Shown: positions 9,740 through 22,946 of the stretch, in pieces
Numbering within the stretch: position 1 is the stretch's first letter
Layout: the number at the start of each line of letters is the position of its first letter
Assembly (NCBI GenBank): GCA_014529385.2
Contig: CM043959.1
Coordinates: 15,090,309 to 15,154,308 of the forward strand
From: Adiantum capillus-veneris
Taxonomy: Eukaryota > Streptophyta > Polypodiopsida > Polypodiales > Pteridaceae
Length of the DNA stretch: 64,000 nucleotides
Direction: 5' to 3'
Program-made: the position numbers and the translations under genes
The notes under the pieces: model-generated
The model's input: the letters and a program-made list of their open reading frames with translations, nothing else
Told to the model about the DNA's origin: nothing
Databases searched by the model: none

Positions 9740-10387
9740 ATCCTCCCCTATGTGGGTGGTGGTTGCATATCACAAAGTGTGTAAGCACACAAGACATTAG
9801 GGTGTAGGCCCTTCACAAGTGTGACTCCCACTTTGACAGTGATCGAGTTTTTACTCACTTTGATAGGTTCTTGTCAATTTGGACACGGATTTAGTGTTGT
9901 TGTACCCACTCTTGCAGGAGTGAGAGTTACATATGCTTGTGTGGCTACAAATTACAGACAACCACATGCTTTCTAGGTCCTATAGATTTTTGGACCGGTG
10001 TCACATCTTTATAGACAATTTGTTTATGGACGTCTTTTGAGCATCGCGTTTGCTCACTACTTGCGTATATGGCGATGCACGTTACGCTTGATTGAGCTGT
10101 TTGTTTCAGATTGAGCTCACTTGGTTTAGTGATGATTTTTATGTTTACGAATTATAGACCCGTTTTATGCATATGCGAGTATCAAATTGATGCAGTTGAT
10201 TATGTAGTGGTCGAGTGATCTCCCACTTTGTTGCCATTTTGACACGATTTATGGTTGAGATTCTGCTTGAGTTTTTGCTCAGTTTATAAGGGAGATTCTA
10301 TTGGTTTTTTCCCAGGATTTCTCTCCATAGCTTTGGTTTCTTGACATCCATTTGGCTAATACATGTGATGTTTCAGAGTCTACAAAT

Positions 10388-10665
10388 ATGGCTCGTGAGA
10401 GACGGAGGTCTCCTTCATGTCGATACTTGTGTTGTTGGCATTGTGGTCAACACGGAACACATTAGGCGTCATTGCTTTTGACATATAAGGCATCGGAAAT
10501 GATGTATATGAGATGCAGAGATGGTTTCAACACATAGGAAGTGATGGATTCATATGTTAGTGAAGGTGATGTCACGTTTATCTTTAACACTCTTCCTACT
10601 TACATGTCTTCGAGAGGTGGAACTTATCCCCATTGCTTGCTAGATGAGGATCCAATTTTTCACGT
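10388..10665 (+). pseudogene. Ty1/copia gag zinc-knuckle and protease start (left half of split relic)
   Basis: From ATG 10388 the frame reads MARERRRSPSCRYLCCWHCG. The CCHC zinc knuckle CWHCGQHG...H is broken by a one-base insertion near 10455. Further right the sequence encodes LLD then FHV, matching the LLDSGASFHV-type aspartic-protease start of copia elements with the DSG triad already mutated. The reading stops at 10665, where a gypsy LTR begins, and resumes at 17212. Upstream gag (9.74-10.38 kb) is too decayed to translate. Confidence 0.6.
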
Positions 10666-11847
10666 TGTCGGAATGTGTGTGGTCTAGCTGGGAAGGTGCA
10701 GAATCTCTGGCTGTGAGAGTTCATGATGAAAGTCACAAACACTTTAAGATAAATCATTTATGGAAAATCACTAACTCTCTTTCTAAAGATGACTAGAAAT
10801 CTAAGAGCGTTCGTGACAAGATAGTCACAAACCCTCTCCCCTATTATGCTTGGAAATTGCTTGGTTTCGTAGATGAGTTTGTGATGAAATGATCACCAAC
10901 TCACATCCAAATTTACTTAAGAAGAGCAATTAAGAACACTAAACTTTCAGCCATGAAACTTAGAAGCACAACTTTCAATCAAAACCTAAACCTCTTTCAT
11001 GGTATCATGTAGCCTCGCCCCCAATTACATAGTTGTAACATCAAACAGTTGAAAGGAATACACGAGCTTCCACCTTCATGGAGACCATTTTCTGAATTTG
11101 CAGAGATTTAAGAGCTTCTAAAGTGAAGCCCACACACCATTTTGATAAGGGGAAACTCTAATTCACTCCCTCATAAGCTCAGAATCAAGATTACGAAGAG
11201 GCGGGATTGCCCTATACATAGATTGAGCAACCATGGAAGCCATTGCAAAATAGAGGAAAAATGCAGGTTTTTCTGGTAAAAAGAAGCCCTCTCTCTCTTA
11301 CCCACAGAATTATCAGCTGATGTGTCAATTTTTGGGCCATTTTGTCACTTTGGACCAAAACTAGGTCATTTTCAAGTCATTTTTGACCCAAAAAATGCCA
11401 TTTTTGATGCAAAAAATCCCAAACGGAGTAAAAAAAATCCCTAGATTTATGGGATCACTTGCATAAGCATAAAAAGCATAGATAAGCATCATTTTTTTAA
11501 AATCAATATACCATTTTGGGTCACTTTCCATGCAATTCAACGACGCCTATTAGCTGTTATTTTTGGCAGTTTTTGCCCGCATCAGTCTTTATAGGCGAGA
11601 TGAGTGTGCCACCATGAAACACTTGGAATATTTACATTTTCAAACCAAGTTATAAATCTTATCAAGTGGAAAATCACGCAAAGGCGGCACGATTCCTTGG
11701 ATAAATATGCACATGATAGCGACCGCAGTAGCCGCTTTAGCATAAATCACAAAATGTACATTATTGCTTTTCTTTCCATGCATCGAGAAGTGTCAAAAGT
11801 GAGGTGAATGTTTTTATTTCACACTATGTACGTGCCATGGAACGACA
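10666..11847 (-). repeat. 3' LTR of the minus-strand gypsy element
   Basis: This copy of 1182 bp matches 16006-17211 over its whole length, with scattered substitutions and small indels. Both share ATTTTTGACCCAAAAAATGCC and CGCATCAGTCTTTATAGGCG. Polypurine tract lies at its inner (right) edge. Confidence 0.93.
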
Positions 11848-11906
11848 TCCACCCCCTCTGAACCTTCACATCCTCGGGCATGTGCCAACATTTTCCTTAT
11901 GTAAGT

Positions 11907-12440
11907 TTAATCGTCACTAAGATCCACAAATATTTGGATGTCATTTTCATCTTCTGCAAAGTCTGGAAGATCATCCTCTGCTTCTTTATCCTCATCTGTA
12001 GAAATGTCATTAGGTTCTTTATCATCGCCTTGTTGTGAATCAAAAGGATCATTATCATGTTTCCTCTTGAACATCTTGATTCTTTTGCATGCTATGGGAA
12101 TTTTAAGCTCTATTCCATCGAGCCCCCTCAAAGTATATGTAGCATTTCCATGCACATGTTTGACAACATAGGGACCAAACCACCTTTTTGCAAATTTTCT
12201 TTGTGTGGTGTGCTGGTTGTCAAGGCTACTGTCATACATTAGGACTCAATCACCCTCTTCAATAGGCTTTGGTTGAAGCCTATGTCTTTTATCAAACCTG
12301 TCTGTATTCTTTAGTCTTGCATCCTTCAATCAAGCTTTTGCAATGTCTATAGCTTCCTTTCTTCTTTCCAATTGTTTTATGCCCAAAGCAAGTAGATTCT
12401 CTCTACTTACACCATCTTCCCAAGGTAACATGTTCCAAGT
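11907..12440 (-). pseudogene. gypsy integrase C-terminal region
   Basis: Minus-strand frame with RKFAKRWFGPYVV, matching the 'KxxxRWxGPYxV' start of the integrase C-terminal SH3-like fold, then an acidic tail (DDKEPNDISTDEDKEAEDD) ending near 11907. No chromodomain motif was seen. The upstream part runs into the integrase core in other frames. Confidence 0.75.
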
Positions 12441-12453
12441 AGGAACTACATCC

Positions 12454-13083
12454 TCAATTGGCAATTGGCATGACTGGCTTCTGACCATACATCAATTCAG
12501 TAGCCATGTAACCAGTCACTGAGCTATGAGTTGTACGGTCAGCCCATAAAGCATATGGTAGAAACCTTGGCCATTCACGCATTCTTCCTTTGCATGCCTT
12601 AGCCAAAGCTTTGACAATAGGAGGATGTCCTCTTTCACTTTTTCCATTTCCCTCTGGATTATAAGCACAAGTTAGGGCTAGCTTGATACCAATTCTTGTA
12701 AGGAAATCCCTTGCTTCATCTGCATCTAACTCACCTCTATCAACAACTATCTTTCCCACACAGCCATAGCGAAAAATTACATCTTCAAGCAAAAATTTAC
12801 AAACAGCTTCTGTAGCTTTTGTCCTCAATGCACGCCCTTCTACTTGGTTTGTCTCATTTATAGTGCATGGCTAATGGGCATGTAGGATGCAATCCATCAC
12901 AATGGCATACATTGGAATACATTTGGCATGTGACAAAGACTCCACAAAATCTGCTACATCCTTATACATGCCTTTCCACCAATATCTTCTTTCACTTTGA
13001 AAATAGTAGCCCATACACCTCGATGTCCAGCATATAGGTTTCATGAAGCTCTTTGATAATTTTGAGCTGAATAGGCTTATCAC
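12454..13083 (-). pseudogene. gypsy integrase zinc-binding and core
   Basis: The N-terminal part (12871-13083) contains RRYWWKGMYKDVADFVES, the conserved segment between the His and Cys pairs of the HHCC finger. The core (12454-12828) contains IVVDRGELDADEARDFL and AYNPEGNGKSERGH, the second Asp region and the catalytic Glu region of the DDE triad. A stop and frame changes separate the two parts, so no intact integrase is made. Confidence 0.85.
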
Positions 13084-13303
13084 ATACTACTCACAATGGA
13101 GTCCCATCTCTTCTTTAGGATGTTTCCATAAGTAGCCATCCCTCAAGAAGAATCCATATGCTTTCTTTCTGATCCTTTTGAATTCTGATTTAGTCCAATC
13201 ATTTTGCTTTTATAAAGTACTTAGGTAGCAACCTATGAGCAACCATTCATCCTCATAGAACTCCTCTAAAAAGGACTGAAGTGAAGATACAATGCATATA
13301 TCA

Positions 13304-14044
13304 TCACACTTTGCATGAGAAATTGTAGAATTTTGTGCCCACATCAATCATATCATTCTCATTTTCATACCTTGCCCTTGAAAGCATATTTTCCATTGAA
13401 TTATCTTTTCCTGCAATGTGATTCAATTCTGGGTTCAAGGACTTTATATAAGCAATCCACCTAAGCATAGCAATATCAGGAGTAGAGCAGCTTGCAATCA
13501 TCCCTAGAAGTGGTAAGCAATCGGTCTCCACAACTACAGATGCTCCAATGAAGTACTCTTTGTCACACTTTAATGTTGTAACCACCCCCCATAAATCCCT
13601 TTTTACATGTGGATATGCTCTTTGGCGAGAGCTTAGAACCTTGGCCCCAAAGCTCACCACATACATGTGTTTCTCTTCATCGTCTTGTCCTATTTCCCAT
13701 TGGATTCCCGTTGGACTAGTGTCCACTGTCACAATCACCGGTCTTCCACACTCATAGTCAATCTTGCTCAAAGTTGGTGAAGACAACAACAATTGCTTCA
13801 ACTTTCTCATGGATTTTACATGTACATCATTCCATTGAAACCTTTGGTTCTTCCTTAGCAATTGATAGAGAGGATCTGCGACATGTGCAGAATGTGGAAT
13901 CCATATGAGATAGAAGACACATGCACCTAGAAACCTTCTTACCTCTGTGGTATTTACGCATAATTCCTTCATCCTCTGTATTGCATCCACTTTAGTTGGA
14001 CAAGGTCGGCGACCATGAGGACTACAAAGATGTCCCACTATCAA
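13304..14044 (-). pseudogene. gypsy RT connection and RNase H domain
   Basis: A 246-codon open stretch begins at the RT thumb (VGHLCSPHGRRPCPTKVDAI, EVRRFLGACVFYLIWIPH). It continues into the RNase H domain with VTVDTSPTGIQWEIGQDD, FGAKVLSSRQRAYPHVKRDL, VVETDCLPLLGM and HIAGKDNSMENMLSRARY. The usual G-W-x-L-x-Q is altered to IQWEIGQ. It is the longest intact stretch of the element. Confidence 0.9.
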
Positions 14045-14108
14045 TATTTCTTCAACCCTTACACTGACTTTTGTCTAGATAATGTAAGGTTCACATCTTC
14101 CAGCCTTG

Positions 14109-14839
14109 TTAAAATTCTATCACAATCATTGATGTGGTTTGCCACATATTTACGGCACCCCTCGAATCCAGAGCCTCATCTTTTTTAGCTAAGTCACATC
14201 CTTTGATTGGCACGTCATCAAGAAAAGGCATTGTAATTTGAGGTATGAAGTCACGTAGGACTTTGTTCATACCGTTCATCATGTGTGCAACCGAGTTGGT
14301 TTCTCCTTGCGATAAGGTGCACACAAGGGCGTTCTCATGGTAGTCAAGTCCCTGCTTTCCTTTGCTAGTTGGAACTGATCATACCCTGAGTACAAATCCC
14401 CCATAGAATATATTACCCTTCTTGCAAATTGTTTCTGCAAACTCATCTACAATTGGTCCTATACCCATATTCCTGATTGTGACTTTGTTGGCAGGCTTCA
14501 TGTCTTGAATGAAGCGTAGAGCTCCATTTTTCTTTGGTACAGTGAACCATCTGCTTGAGTAGGGGGACATGAAGGTTCCAAAATCCCCATCTTTATATTT
14601 TCATTGAGTAAATCTATAAGCTTTGGCAAGAGTGATTTTGGCATTGGAATTGGTCGTAGATTCCAAGGCACATGAGATACATTGAATATTACCATTGGTT
14701 CGACTATAGATGGATCCACATACCCTATCTCATGTGGCTCAAATGCAAAAGATTTTCCATGTTTGAAGAGTGTCTGTTCAAAGCATTTTCTTTTAATCTC
14801 TACCAAGGAGTCATTGCTTCCAACTTTTAACATCTTCAA
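14109..14839 (-). pseudogene. gypsy reverse transcriptase palm/fingers
   Basis: Fragments in different frames give PKSLLPKLIDLLNENIKMG and ILEPS, then SRWFTVPKKNGALRFIQDM and NKVTIRN. The palm motif FLDDVPIKG supplies the catalytic Asp pair. A motif-A stretch is missing or unreadable between 14330 and 14400. The protein style resembles gypsy elements found in seed-free plants and fungi. This is from memory of the family and should be tested by search. Confidence 0.85.
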
Positions 14840-14845
14840 TGACTC

Positions 14846-15133
14846 TTACGTAAACTTGTGTCCAATTCTTTTTGGATCTCGGAGACTAGGTTGCAAAGAA
14901 GCATGATCCATCTTTTCCTTGCAATCTGTAGGCAAAGCCAATGCCATTGGTTTCACCTTATTTGCTATAGTCTTGTACTTTGTCTCCACTTGTACTTCTA
15001 GATCTTTTTGCACATTGAAGCACTCCTCATCTTTGAAAGACTCAATGATCCTATACATGTCCATAGAAGCTACTTTTACCACGTTATTTTCTTGTTGAAA
15101 ACTAGAACCTGTTATAGCATTGAGATCACCCAT
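14846..15133 (-). pseudogene. gypsy linker between protease and RT
   Basis: A 95-codon frame ending in SLRDPKRIGHKFT, which leads directly into the RT N-terminal segment downstream. No DTG/DSG protease active site was seen in the readable part. Considered part of the gag-pol polyprotein because of position and frame context. Confidence 0.6.
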
Positions 15134-15399
15134 AGTATCTACAAAAAAACCTCTTCAAAAACACCTGAAATGTACTCGTCTTCATCTAGCAAATCATGGT
15201 TTTTGTATTTTCTCTATACACTATTTACATATTGTTTGTCCTTTCTTTAAATATCCAAGCATTATAAAAGATACTGATCATCCTTTGCTACTAGGGCACC
15301 TGTAGAAAAAGGTTCGTCTCCCTTCGGATCAGGCAAGAACCTTTTTCTTCCTGTACCACTGCACTCAAAGGCCCACTGCTTGTAGGAAAAGTTCTACCT

Positions 15400-15936
15400 T
15401 CTCCCTATCCAAGGAAGCTTGTTCAGTTTGTGATAGTTGAGCATAGCTTGTTCAATTTGTGATAGTTGAGCATAGTGTCGCTCAAACTCTTTGAGAAGTT
15501 TTGTAGCAGAAACCCCTTATTTAGGCTCTGCAACCCAATCTAAGAAATTTATTTTGGTCACCCTCTCAGAGTCCTCCATAAAGTAGTCTTCTTTTAGAGA
15601 AAGCTTGAATTCCTCCCAATTTCTTCCATGAGCATTTTGAATTGCCCTAATATGGTCTCTGATCTCTGGGACACAAACTAGCTCAAAACTTCAAACCACG
15701 TCTTCCTCACACACTTGGTTCAACTCCATTTCCTTCATATTATCTCATAGATACTTTGTGATGTCCTTGCCATCAAACTGGTCAATTCTCTTCACAATGG
15801 ACTGCAGTGCTTTGGTGGTTGAAATCTAGCTTCTTTCCGCTGCTTGTTGTTGCTGCATATACATGGCAAATGCTTGAAACATCTGCATGACTGCAAGATC
15901 AAAGTACATCCCACGTGTCTCTAGATTTTCATCCAT
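15400..15936 (-). pseudogene. gypsy gag-like ORF, decayed
   Basis: From ATG at 15936 the minus strand reads MDENLETRGMYFDLAVMQMF followed by a Gln-rich stretch. Later segments include SIVKRIDQFDGKDITKYL and, further on, NAHGRNWEEFKLSLKEDYF, in the style of retrotransposon gag. At least three stop codons interrupt it. A ~29-bp tandem duplication (GTTCA(G/A)TTTGTGATAGTTGA twice) lies at 15422-15475. Confidence 0.7.
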
Positions 15937-16005
15937 GGCTAACAAAGTGTTTAGATCAATTCACAAACTCCCACCCCAGCAACTTTGCGTCGGGTTCACC
16001 AGAAT

Positions 16006-17211
16006 TGTCGGAATGTGTGCGGTCTAGCTGGGAAGATGCAGAATCTCTGGCTGTGAGAGTTCATGATGAAAGTCACAAACACTTTAAGATAAAGAGTTTA
16101 TGGAAAATCACCAACTCTCTTTCTAAAGATGTATAGAAATCTAAGAGCGTTCGTGACAAGATAGTCACAAACCCTCTCCCCCCCTATTATGCTTGGAAAT
16201 TGCTTGTTTTCATAGACGAGTTCGTGATGAAATGATCACCAATTCACATTGAAATTTATTAAAAAAGAGAAATTAATAACACTAAAATTTCAGCCATTAA
16301 ACTTCAACTCTCATAGAAGCACAACTTTCAATCAAAACCCAAACCTCTTTCATGGTATCATGTAGCTTCACCCCCAGTTACATAGTCGTAACATCAAATA
16401 GCTGAAAGGAGTGCAAGAGCTTCCACCTTCATGGAGACCATTTTATGAATTTGTAGAGATTTAAGAGCTTTTAAAGTGAAGCCCACACACCATTTTGATA
16501 AGGGAAAACCCTAATACACTCCCTCACAAGCCCAAATACAAGATTACGAAGAGGTGGGATTGCCCTACACATCGATTGAGCAACCATGGAAGCCATTGCA
16601 CACTAGAGAAAAAATGAAGGTTTTTTCTGTAAAAATCAGCCCTCTCTCTCTTACCCACCGTATTCTCAGCTGATGTGTCAATTTTTGGGCCATTTTGCCA
16701 CTTTGGACCAAAACTAGGTCATTTTCAACTCATTTTTGACCCAAAAAATGCCATTTTTGATGCGAAAAAGTCCCAAACGGAGTCAGAAAAATTCCTAAAT
16801 TTGTGGGATCACTTACATAATCATAAAAAGCATAGAAAAGCATCATTTTTCATCAATATACCATTTTGGGTCACTTTCCATGCAATCCTGCAACGACGCT
16901 TATTAGCTGCTTTTTTGGCAGTTTTTGCCCGCATCAGTCTTTATAGGCGAGATGAGTGTGCCACCATAAAACACTTGGAATATGTATATTTTCAAACCAA
17001 ATTAACAATCTTATCAAGTGGGAAAGCACACAAAGGTGCCACATCCAGGGCCAGGATTCCCCGGATAGGTATGCACATGATAGCGACCGTAGTAGCCGCT
17101 TTAGCATATATCACAATATGTACATTATTGCTTTTTTTTCCATGCATCGAGAAGTGTCAAAAGTAAGGTGAATGTTTTTATTTCACACTATGTACGTGCC
17201 ACGGCACGACA
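16006..17211 (-). repeat. 5' LTR of the minus-strand gypsy element
   Basis: 1206-bp copy of the left LTR with the same TGTCG...CGACA ends. The primer binding site is at its left (inner) edge, which fixes the element's orientation. Confidence 0.93.
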
Positions 17212-17700
17212 ACATTGCACCACATCGTGAGTGGTTTAGCACTTTCTCTAGTGGGAGCTTTGGTTGTGTACATGATGGTTCGGTGTTTGACATTGCAGGT
17301 GCAGGAGATGTTTGCTTATCATTATCTAGTGGTGCATCCTATATGTTATGATGTATGCAATACGTTTCTCAGCTAAAACAAAGTTTGATCTCAATGAGAC
17401 AATTAACAGATTGTGGGCATTAGATACTGCTTATTGAGTAGTTGTTCCAGATACATTAAGGATCATGCTAGTGATTGGAGATTGATTGTCAGAGAAGCCG
17501 GAGTGTCTTGGTATATCCTATGCATGCATTTGAGGTACGAGACAACATAGTTTTGATTTTGTTGTTGGCATGTGATAAGCAAGAGACAAGACATGTTAGC
17601 TTCGCTAGTGAGCTTCAATATTCTTAGGAGACAGAGCATAGTTGTGCAGGACATGTCAATAGACTCTTTAGGAGGAATCCTAAAAACAAAGTGTATTTTG
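17212..17700 (+). pseudogene. Ty1/copia protease/pre-integrase (right half of split relic)
   Basis: Plus-strand translation beginning a few bases after the gypsy LTR gives HREWFSTFSSGSFG then DGSVFDIAGAGDVCLS. This matches the copia segment that follows the protease DSG motif. The frame breaks at about 17350 and beyond that the sequence is not recognisable. It continues the relic interrupted at 10665. Confidence 0.65.
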
Positions 17701-17719
17701 ATCCACTTTAAGCATCACA

Positions 17720-18680
17720 ATGAGAGGATGAAAGTATGTGTTTCTATCTGACTCAAACATTTTTGTTTAATGTCAATATTTTAATGGTTTAATTATAGTG
17801 TGTATGGAGATTTTCTAGGATTTATGCATTCTATTTAATACTTTATTTGTATATGATATGGTGTCTACACCTTAGCATTGGCCATGTGGAGAGCAAAATA
17901 GGAAAATAGTTTAATTTGTAAATCATGGTAATTGCGTAAAAGATAAGTGTGGTGTTGAGTGTGGCATCCCACATTTTTTTATAGATAGCATCTTTGTAGG
18001 TAACCCAACATGACAAAGTTGATGGATGTTCTCAAACCAAGGTGGACATTCAACAGGAAAATAATTTTTTACAACTTGAAGACCCAATCCCTCCAATACC
18101 AAAAATCTCTCATTTATAAAATCTTTGTCTTGCTATATTTTAATATGTTAGTTGAGGGTCAAGGAATATGAGTAGATATCATGCAAGCAAGTTGGATAAA
18201 TACGTGACATTGTAGGTTCAATGCCAATATACTCTCGTCGAAAATATCATAGCCATATTCATGTGTGGCGAAGACGTCTCATTCTTGTATTAGTTCGCAA
18301 CGTACCATTGAACACCTTCATTTCCAAGCCTTCTCATTTTGAGACAACCATTTAGGCACAGACCAAGCAAAATATTTGGTACTACCTTTTGTGAAAAAGC
18401 TTAGAGCATGGTCACACTATCAATTACCTCTTGTAATAATGCCCCCATGGTCATGCGAGAAGGCTTTGAGCATAGTAGACCTGTGCAACGGCTTTTGCAA
18501 CTATGCCTTGCAAAATATTAAATGGGTTCGAGTGTTGTAGCCTTTATAAGATGTGGGATGCTGCGATTTTGAGGATTGGTTACGTTGCCTTCTCTGTGTG
18601 TGTGTGTGCACGTCAGTGTGGAGTGCTAGAGAGTCCAAATTTTGTAAGAACAACAATTTGATCAAACTTCCCATCCCGCT
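17720..18680. other. No gene recognised
   Basis: AT-rich, stop-rich DNA with no recognisable protein or repeat ends. May include further decayed copia sequence. Confidence 0.35.
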
Positions 18681-18685
18681 TGGAT

Positions 18686-19047
<362 letters not shown>

Positions 19048-19121
19048 TCACATCGATGTGTGCTACTAAAGAGAGATTACATTGAGCCTCCTAGTCCTCC
19101 ACTCTCTCTCTTTCTCTCTCT

Positions 19122-19273
<152 letters not shown>

Positions 19274-19363
19274 GACACGTTGACATCTGCGGCTAGAGAG
19301 AGATTACATCAAGCATATAAAGTTGCAATAACGATGGGTTATATCAAACTATAGACCAACAAT

Positions 19364-19651
19364 ATGAATGGAGGTCCTGCATCATCCCTTTTGCTCCGTA
19401 GCCGGTGCACAATGGGCTGGCCCCTCAAAAGTAGGAGAACAACCAAGAAAGATTTTTTCATCTGCTATTCAAAGTCCTCCCCCATGTACTCTCTTGGAGC
19501 TCCTTTTGATGATTGCTCATTGCAGACTATATTTGTCGAGGATGCAAATGTTTTGGGAGAAGGTGTTTCCAAGGTTGATCATGGTGTGCCCTCCTCAAAT
19601 ACTCCTGCTTGGGGGTATGCTACTACTATCAGCTGTTTTTTGTGGTTGTGC

Positions 19652-19747
<96 letters not shown>

Positions 19748-20400
19748 TGCAACTTCTACTCTTCACTGAATGTGTGTAATATCAATACTACAATGGTGAA
19801 TGCTGGTGCCTCAAATTGTGGTAGTTACCAAGACTGCAAATGCACGAAAGGTTGCCAGTTCGAATTCCTTGATGATGCTACCTCTTGCAATGTTTATGAT
19901 GGTAAGGCCTTGTAAGATTTTCAGCATTCACTTGATTTTATAGCAGGTGTCCTGAATGTTGCACTCAAAATTGCACTTGGAATAGTGAGAGAAATAAATA
20001 AGATAGCCATCACGTTTTTTGGCAAAACAATTGTAGCGTCATATTATGTCCTATTTTCTAACTACAAATTGTTGGAAAATACTTGTTATGTTTGGAGGAA
20101 TATGTGTCGAAGACTTTCTATTCCTTATTATCATTTGTTGCTTTGCCTATCTGTGTGGGAGGAGATCGATGAGGAATCCTAAGTTGAAAAGGAGGGATCT
20201 ATTGGAAAGACAGTCTTCAGACATTGCAGACAATATTGGCGAGTCGATGCTGATTGACCTAGTTGGTCAATCAAAACGTCTAATGGAGTATTCATAAAAG
20301 TTTATAGAATCTGATACATGCTCCTTCACCAACTTAGTGGACAAGAGAGGATTTGGAGTGGTTTTCAAAGGGGAACTTGCTGCATCAAGAGATAAAAAAT
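19364..20400 (+). pseudogene. Receptor-like kinase relic (WAK/LRK10L-like)
   Basis: Pieces in changing frames look like a receptor kinase. First comes a Cys/Pro region with HPFCSVAGA and ICYSKSSPMYS, in the style of a galacturonan-binding extracellular domain. A second Cys cluster NCGSYQDCKCTKGCQF follows. Then there is a hydrophobic segment with FLFLIIICCFAYLC before basic CGRRSMRNPKLKRR, a membrane span and stop-transfer. Finally CSFTNLVDKRGFGVVFKGEL equals the kinase glycine-rich loop, with GxGG changed to KRGF. The rest of the kinase is missing. A (GA)n tract (19654-19745) sits inside the extracellular part. It is non-functional, and the subfamily is uncertain. Confidence 0.5.
19654..19745. 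repeat. (GA)n microsatellite inside the kinase relic
   Basis: About 46 GA units interrupt the extracellular-domain relic and keep one frame open as Arg-Glu repeats. This makes a deceptive 183-codon ORF. Confidence 0.95.
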
Positions 20401-20409
20401 AAGATGCAC

Positions 20410-21450
20410 AATTCCTCCACTTCCAAGCTATCACTTTACATTTCATGCAGAAGTTTTGTTGTCAAGCTGCTCTTTAAAGTTTTTTAACTGCCCAAAATAA
20501 GTCACATGGAGTTATAAGTTTATATTTTGAAGGTTTTCATACCTTCAAATCTAAAACTTAGGGGAAAATTTTAAAATTTGCAGGTGATATCGCACTAAAC
20601 CTATATTTTTGTATAGTACTTGAGACCTTTGTCATCCTTGCAATGGTAAAGTTGCAAAGTAGGAGGAAAAAACCAAGACCCAACAAGGTTTGTGATTATA
20701 TGAAGATCAACACTACCATTTTGTAGTTGTTATATTTGGAAAGAAGATAGAAAATACCACTCAATAGATACCTAGGACTTGAAATCCATGATGTAAGCAT
20801 TATGCAAGCAATCAAATACTATTGAGATTGACTTGAAACATTATAGCCTTTGATTCCATTCTATAAAACCAACTCAGTTATCAATTATCTATGATGCAAT
20901 AGGTATTACCAGAGTCTGTGCAGACAAAGATAGAGCGGGTCTGCTCCCTAGAGACACAAGTAGAGATTATGGATATGGAATTCTTTCATATGCGCATGCT
21001 AGAAGCTAAAGAGTTGATGTGAGGACACATAGTGCCTCATATGGATGAGAGGAACACAGCCATCTCAGTGTCGGCGATGACACATCCATATGTGATGGGT
21101 AGTCCTTATGATGCAATGCATGCAGATAGCAGTGAGAAGGCTAGTACAACCAGGTTTGTGAAAAATTTTGTCAATTTTCAGCCGTCTCATGTACGAACTA
21201 CTAGTGTAGAGTCCCAACTAAGCAACTACAATGGGAGCATTTGTAGCAAGGAATGTCAGTTGTACAATGACTAACGCTGGCATGATGCATTGTGGAGCTA
21301 TGCATACCATACAGAGTTGTCTATGGGGTTTGCATGCAGGCTCTAGCATGGATATGCACGCTCGCCTATCACTAAAGCCGATATGGCTACATGTAATCAA
21401 GTGAGAAAGATAGTGGACGTAAGCTTAGTAGCACCCACTTATTGGTACAT
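20410..21450. other. No gene recognised
   Basis: Mostly stop-rich. An open frame of about 80 codons from 21032 (MPHMDERNTAISVSAM...) has no recognised family and may be a further relic of the upstream kinase or a transposon. Confidence 0.35.
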
Positions 21451-21479
21451 TCACCTCTAAGTGAGAGGTTGTTGGGTTG

Positions 21480-21630
21480 AAAACAATGTGCCTTTGTGTA
21501 GGGCCAAACATCTGTTATCCAGCCATCCACTCTGAGGTCTGGTCCGAGGTCTGGTCCACCCACAAAATACTCTCTTGCTCTTCCCCTTCCCCGCACATGC
21601 ATGCATGCATCCGGACATTGCGCACTCATT
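21480..21630. repeat. LTR-like fragment related to 6230-6430
   Basis: Shares an ordered series of words with the fragment near 6.3 kb: GTG(C/T)CTTTG...GGGCC...ACATC, then TCCACCCACA, CTCTTCCCCTTCC and GCATGCATCCG. Orientation is the same. It ends at a (GA)n tract. Confidence 0.5.
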
Positions 21631-21638
21631 ACCCATAT

Positions 21639-21766
<128 letters not shown>

Positions 21767-22040
21767 GAAAGGAGCAAAAATTATAGTGGCCTCTTCAATG
21801 CGACCCACATCCTCCTCTATGAAGATCAATCATGGCACACATGCAAGTAAGTGCATCTCTTGTATATGGGGCAATCGAGGATATTTAAAGGTGAGGAGTT
21901 CCTCACTTAGAATAATTATGTTTGTGTGTGTGAGTATATACTATTATGAAGTGTTTTGGCTAGGGTTCATATCATGGTATTTGATTTACAAAATAAATCC
22001 TTGATCCTGCTCCCCTCTCTCCCCTTTGGCAACCCCATTT

Positions 22041-22946
<906 letters not shown>

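Larger units (their letters stand above)
10666..17211 (-). mobile_element. Ty3/gypsy LTR retrotransposon, inserted in a copia relic
   Basis: Two direct LTRs (10666-11847 and 16006-17211) begin TGTCGGAATG and end CGACA, giving 5-bp inverted ends. On the minus strand the primer binding site is TGGTGAACCCGACGC (at 15987-16001), four bases inside the right LTR. A purine tract AGAGGGGGTGGA abuts the left LTR at 11848-11859. The order on the minus strand is gag, reverse transcriptase, RNase H, integrase, so it is Ty3/gypsy. All ORFs carry stops or frameshifts. Flanks are ACGT on the left and ACAT on the right, consistent with a 4-bp target duplication with one CpG transition. Removing one copy restores the copia frame. 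The LTRs differ by many substitutions and small indels, so the insertion is not recent. Confidence 0.92.

Noticed and set aside
10661-17216. 5-bp target duplication for the minus-strand gypsy
   Set aside because: Left CACGT and right ACATT do not match. A 4-bp ACGT/ACAT duplication fits both the flanks and the restored copia frame.
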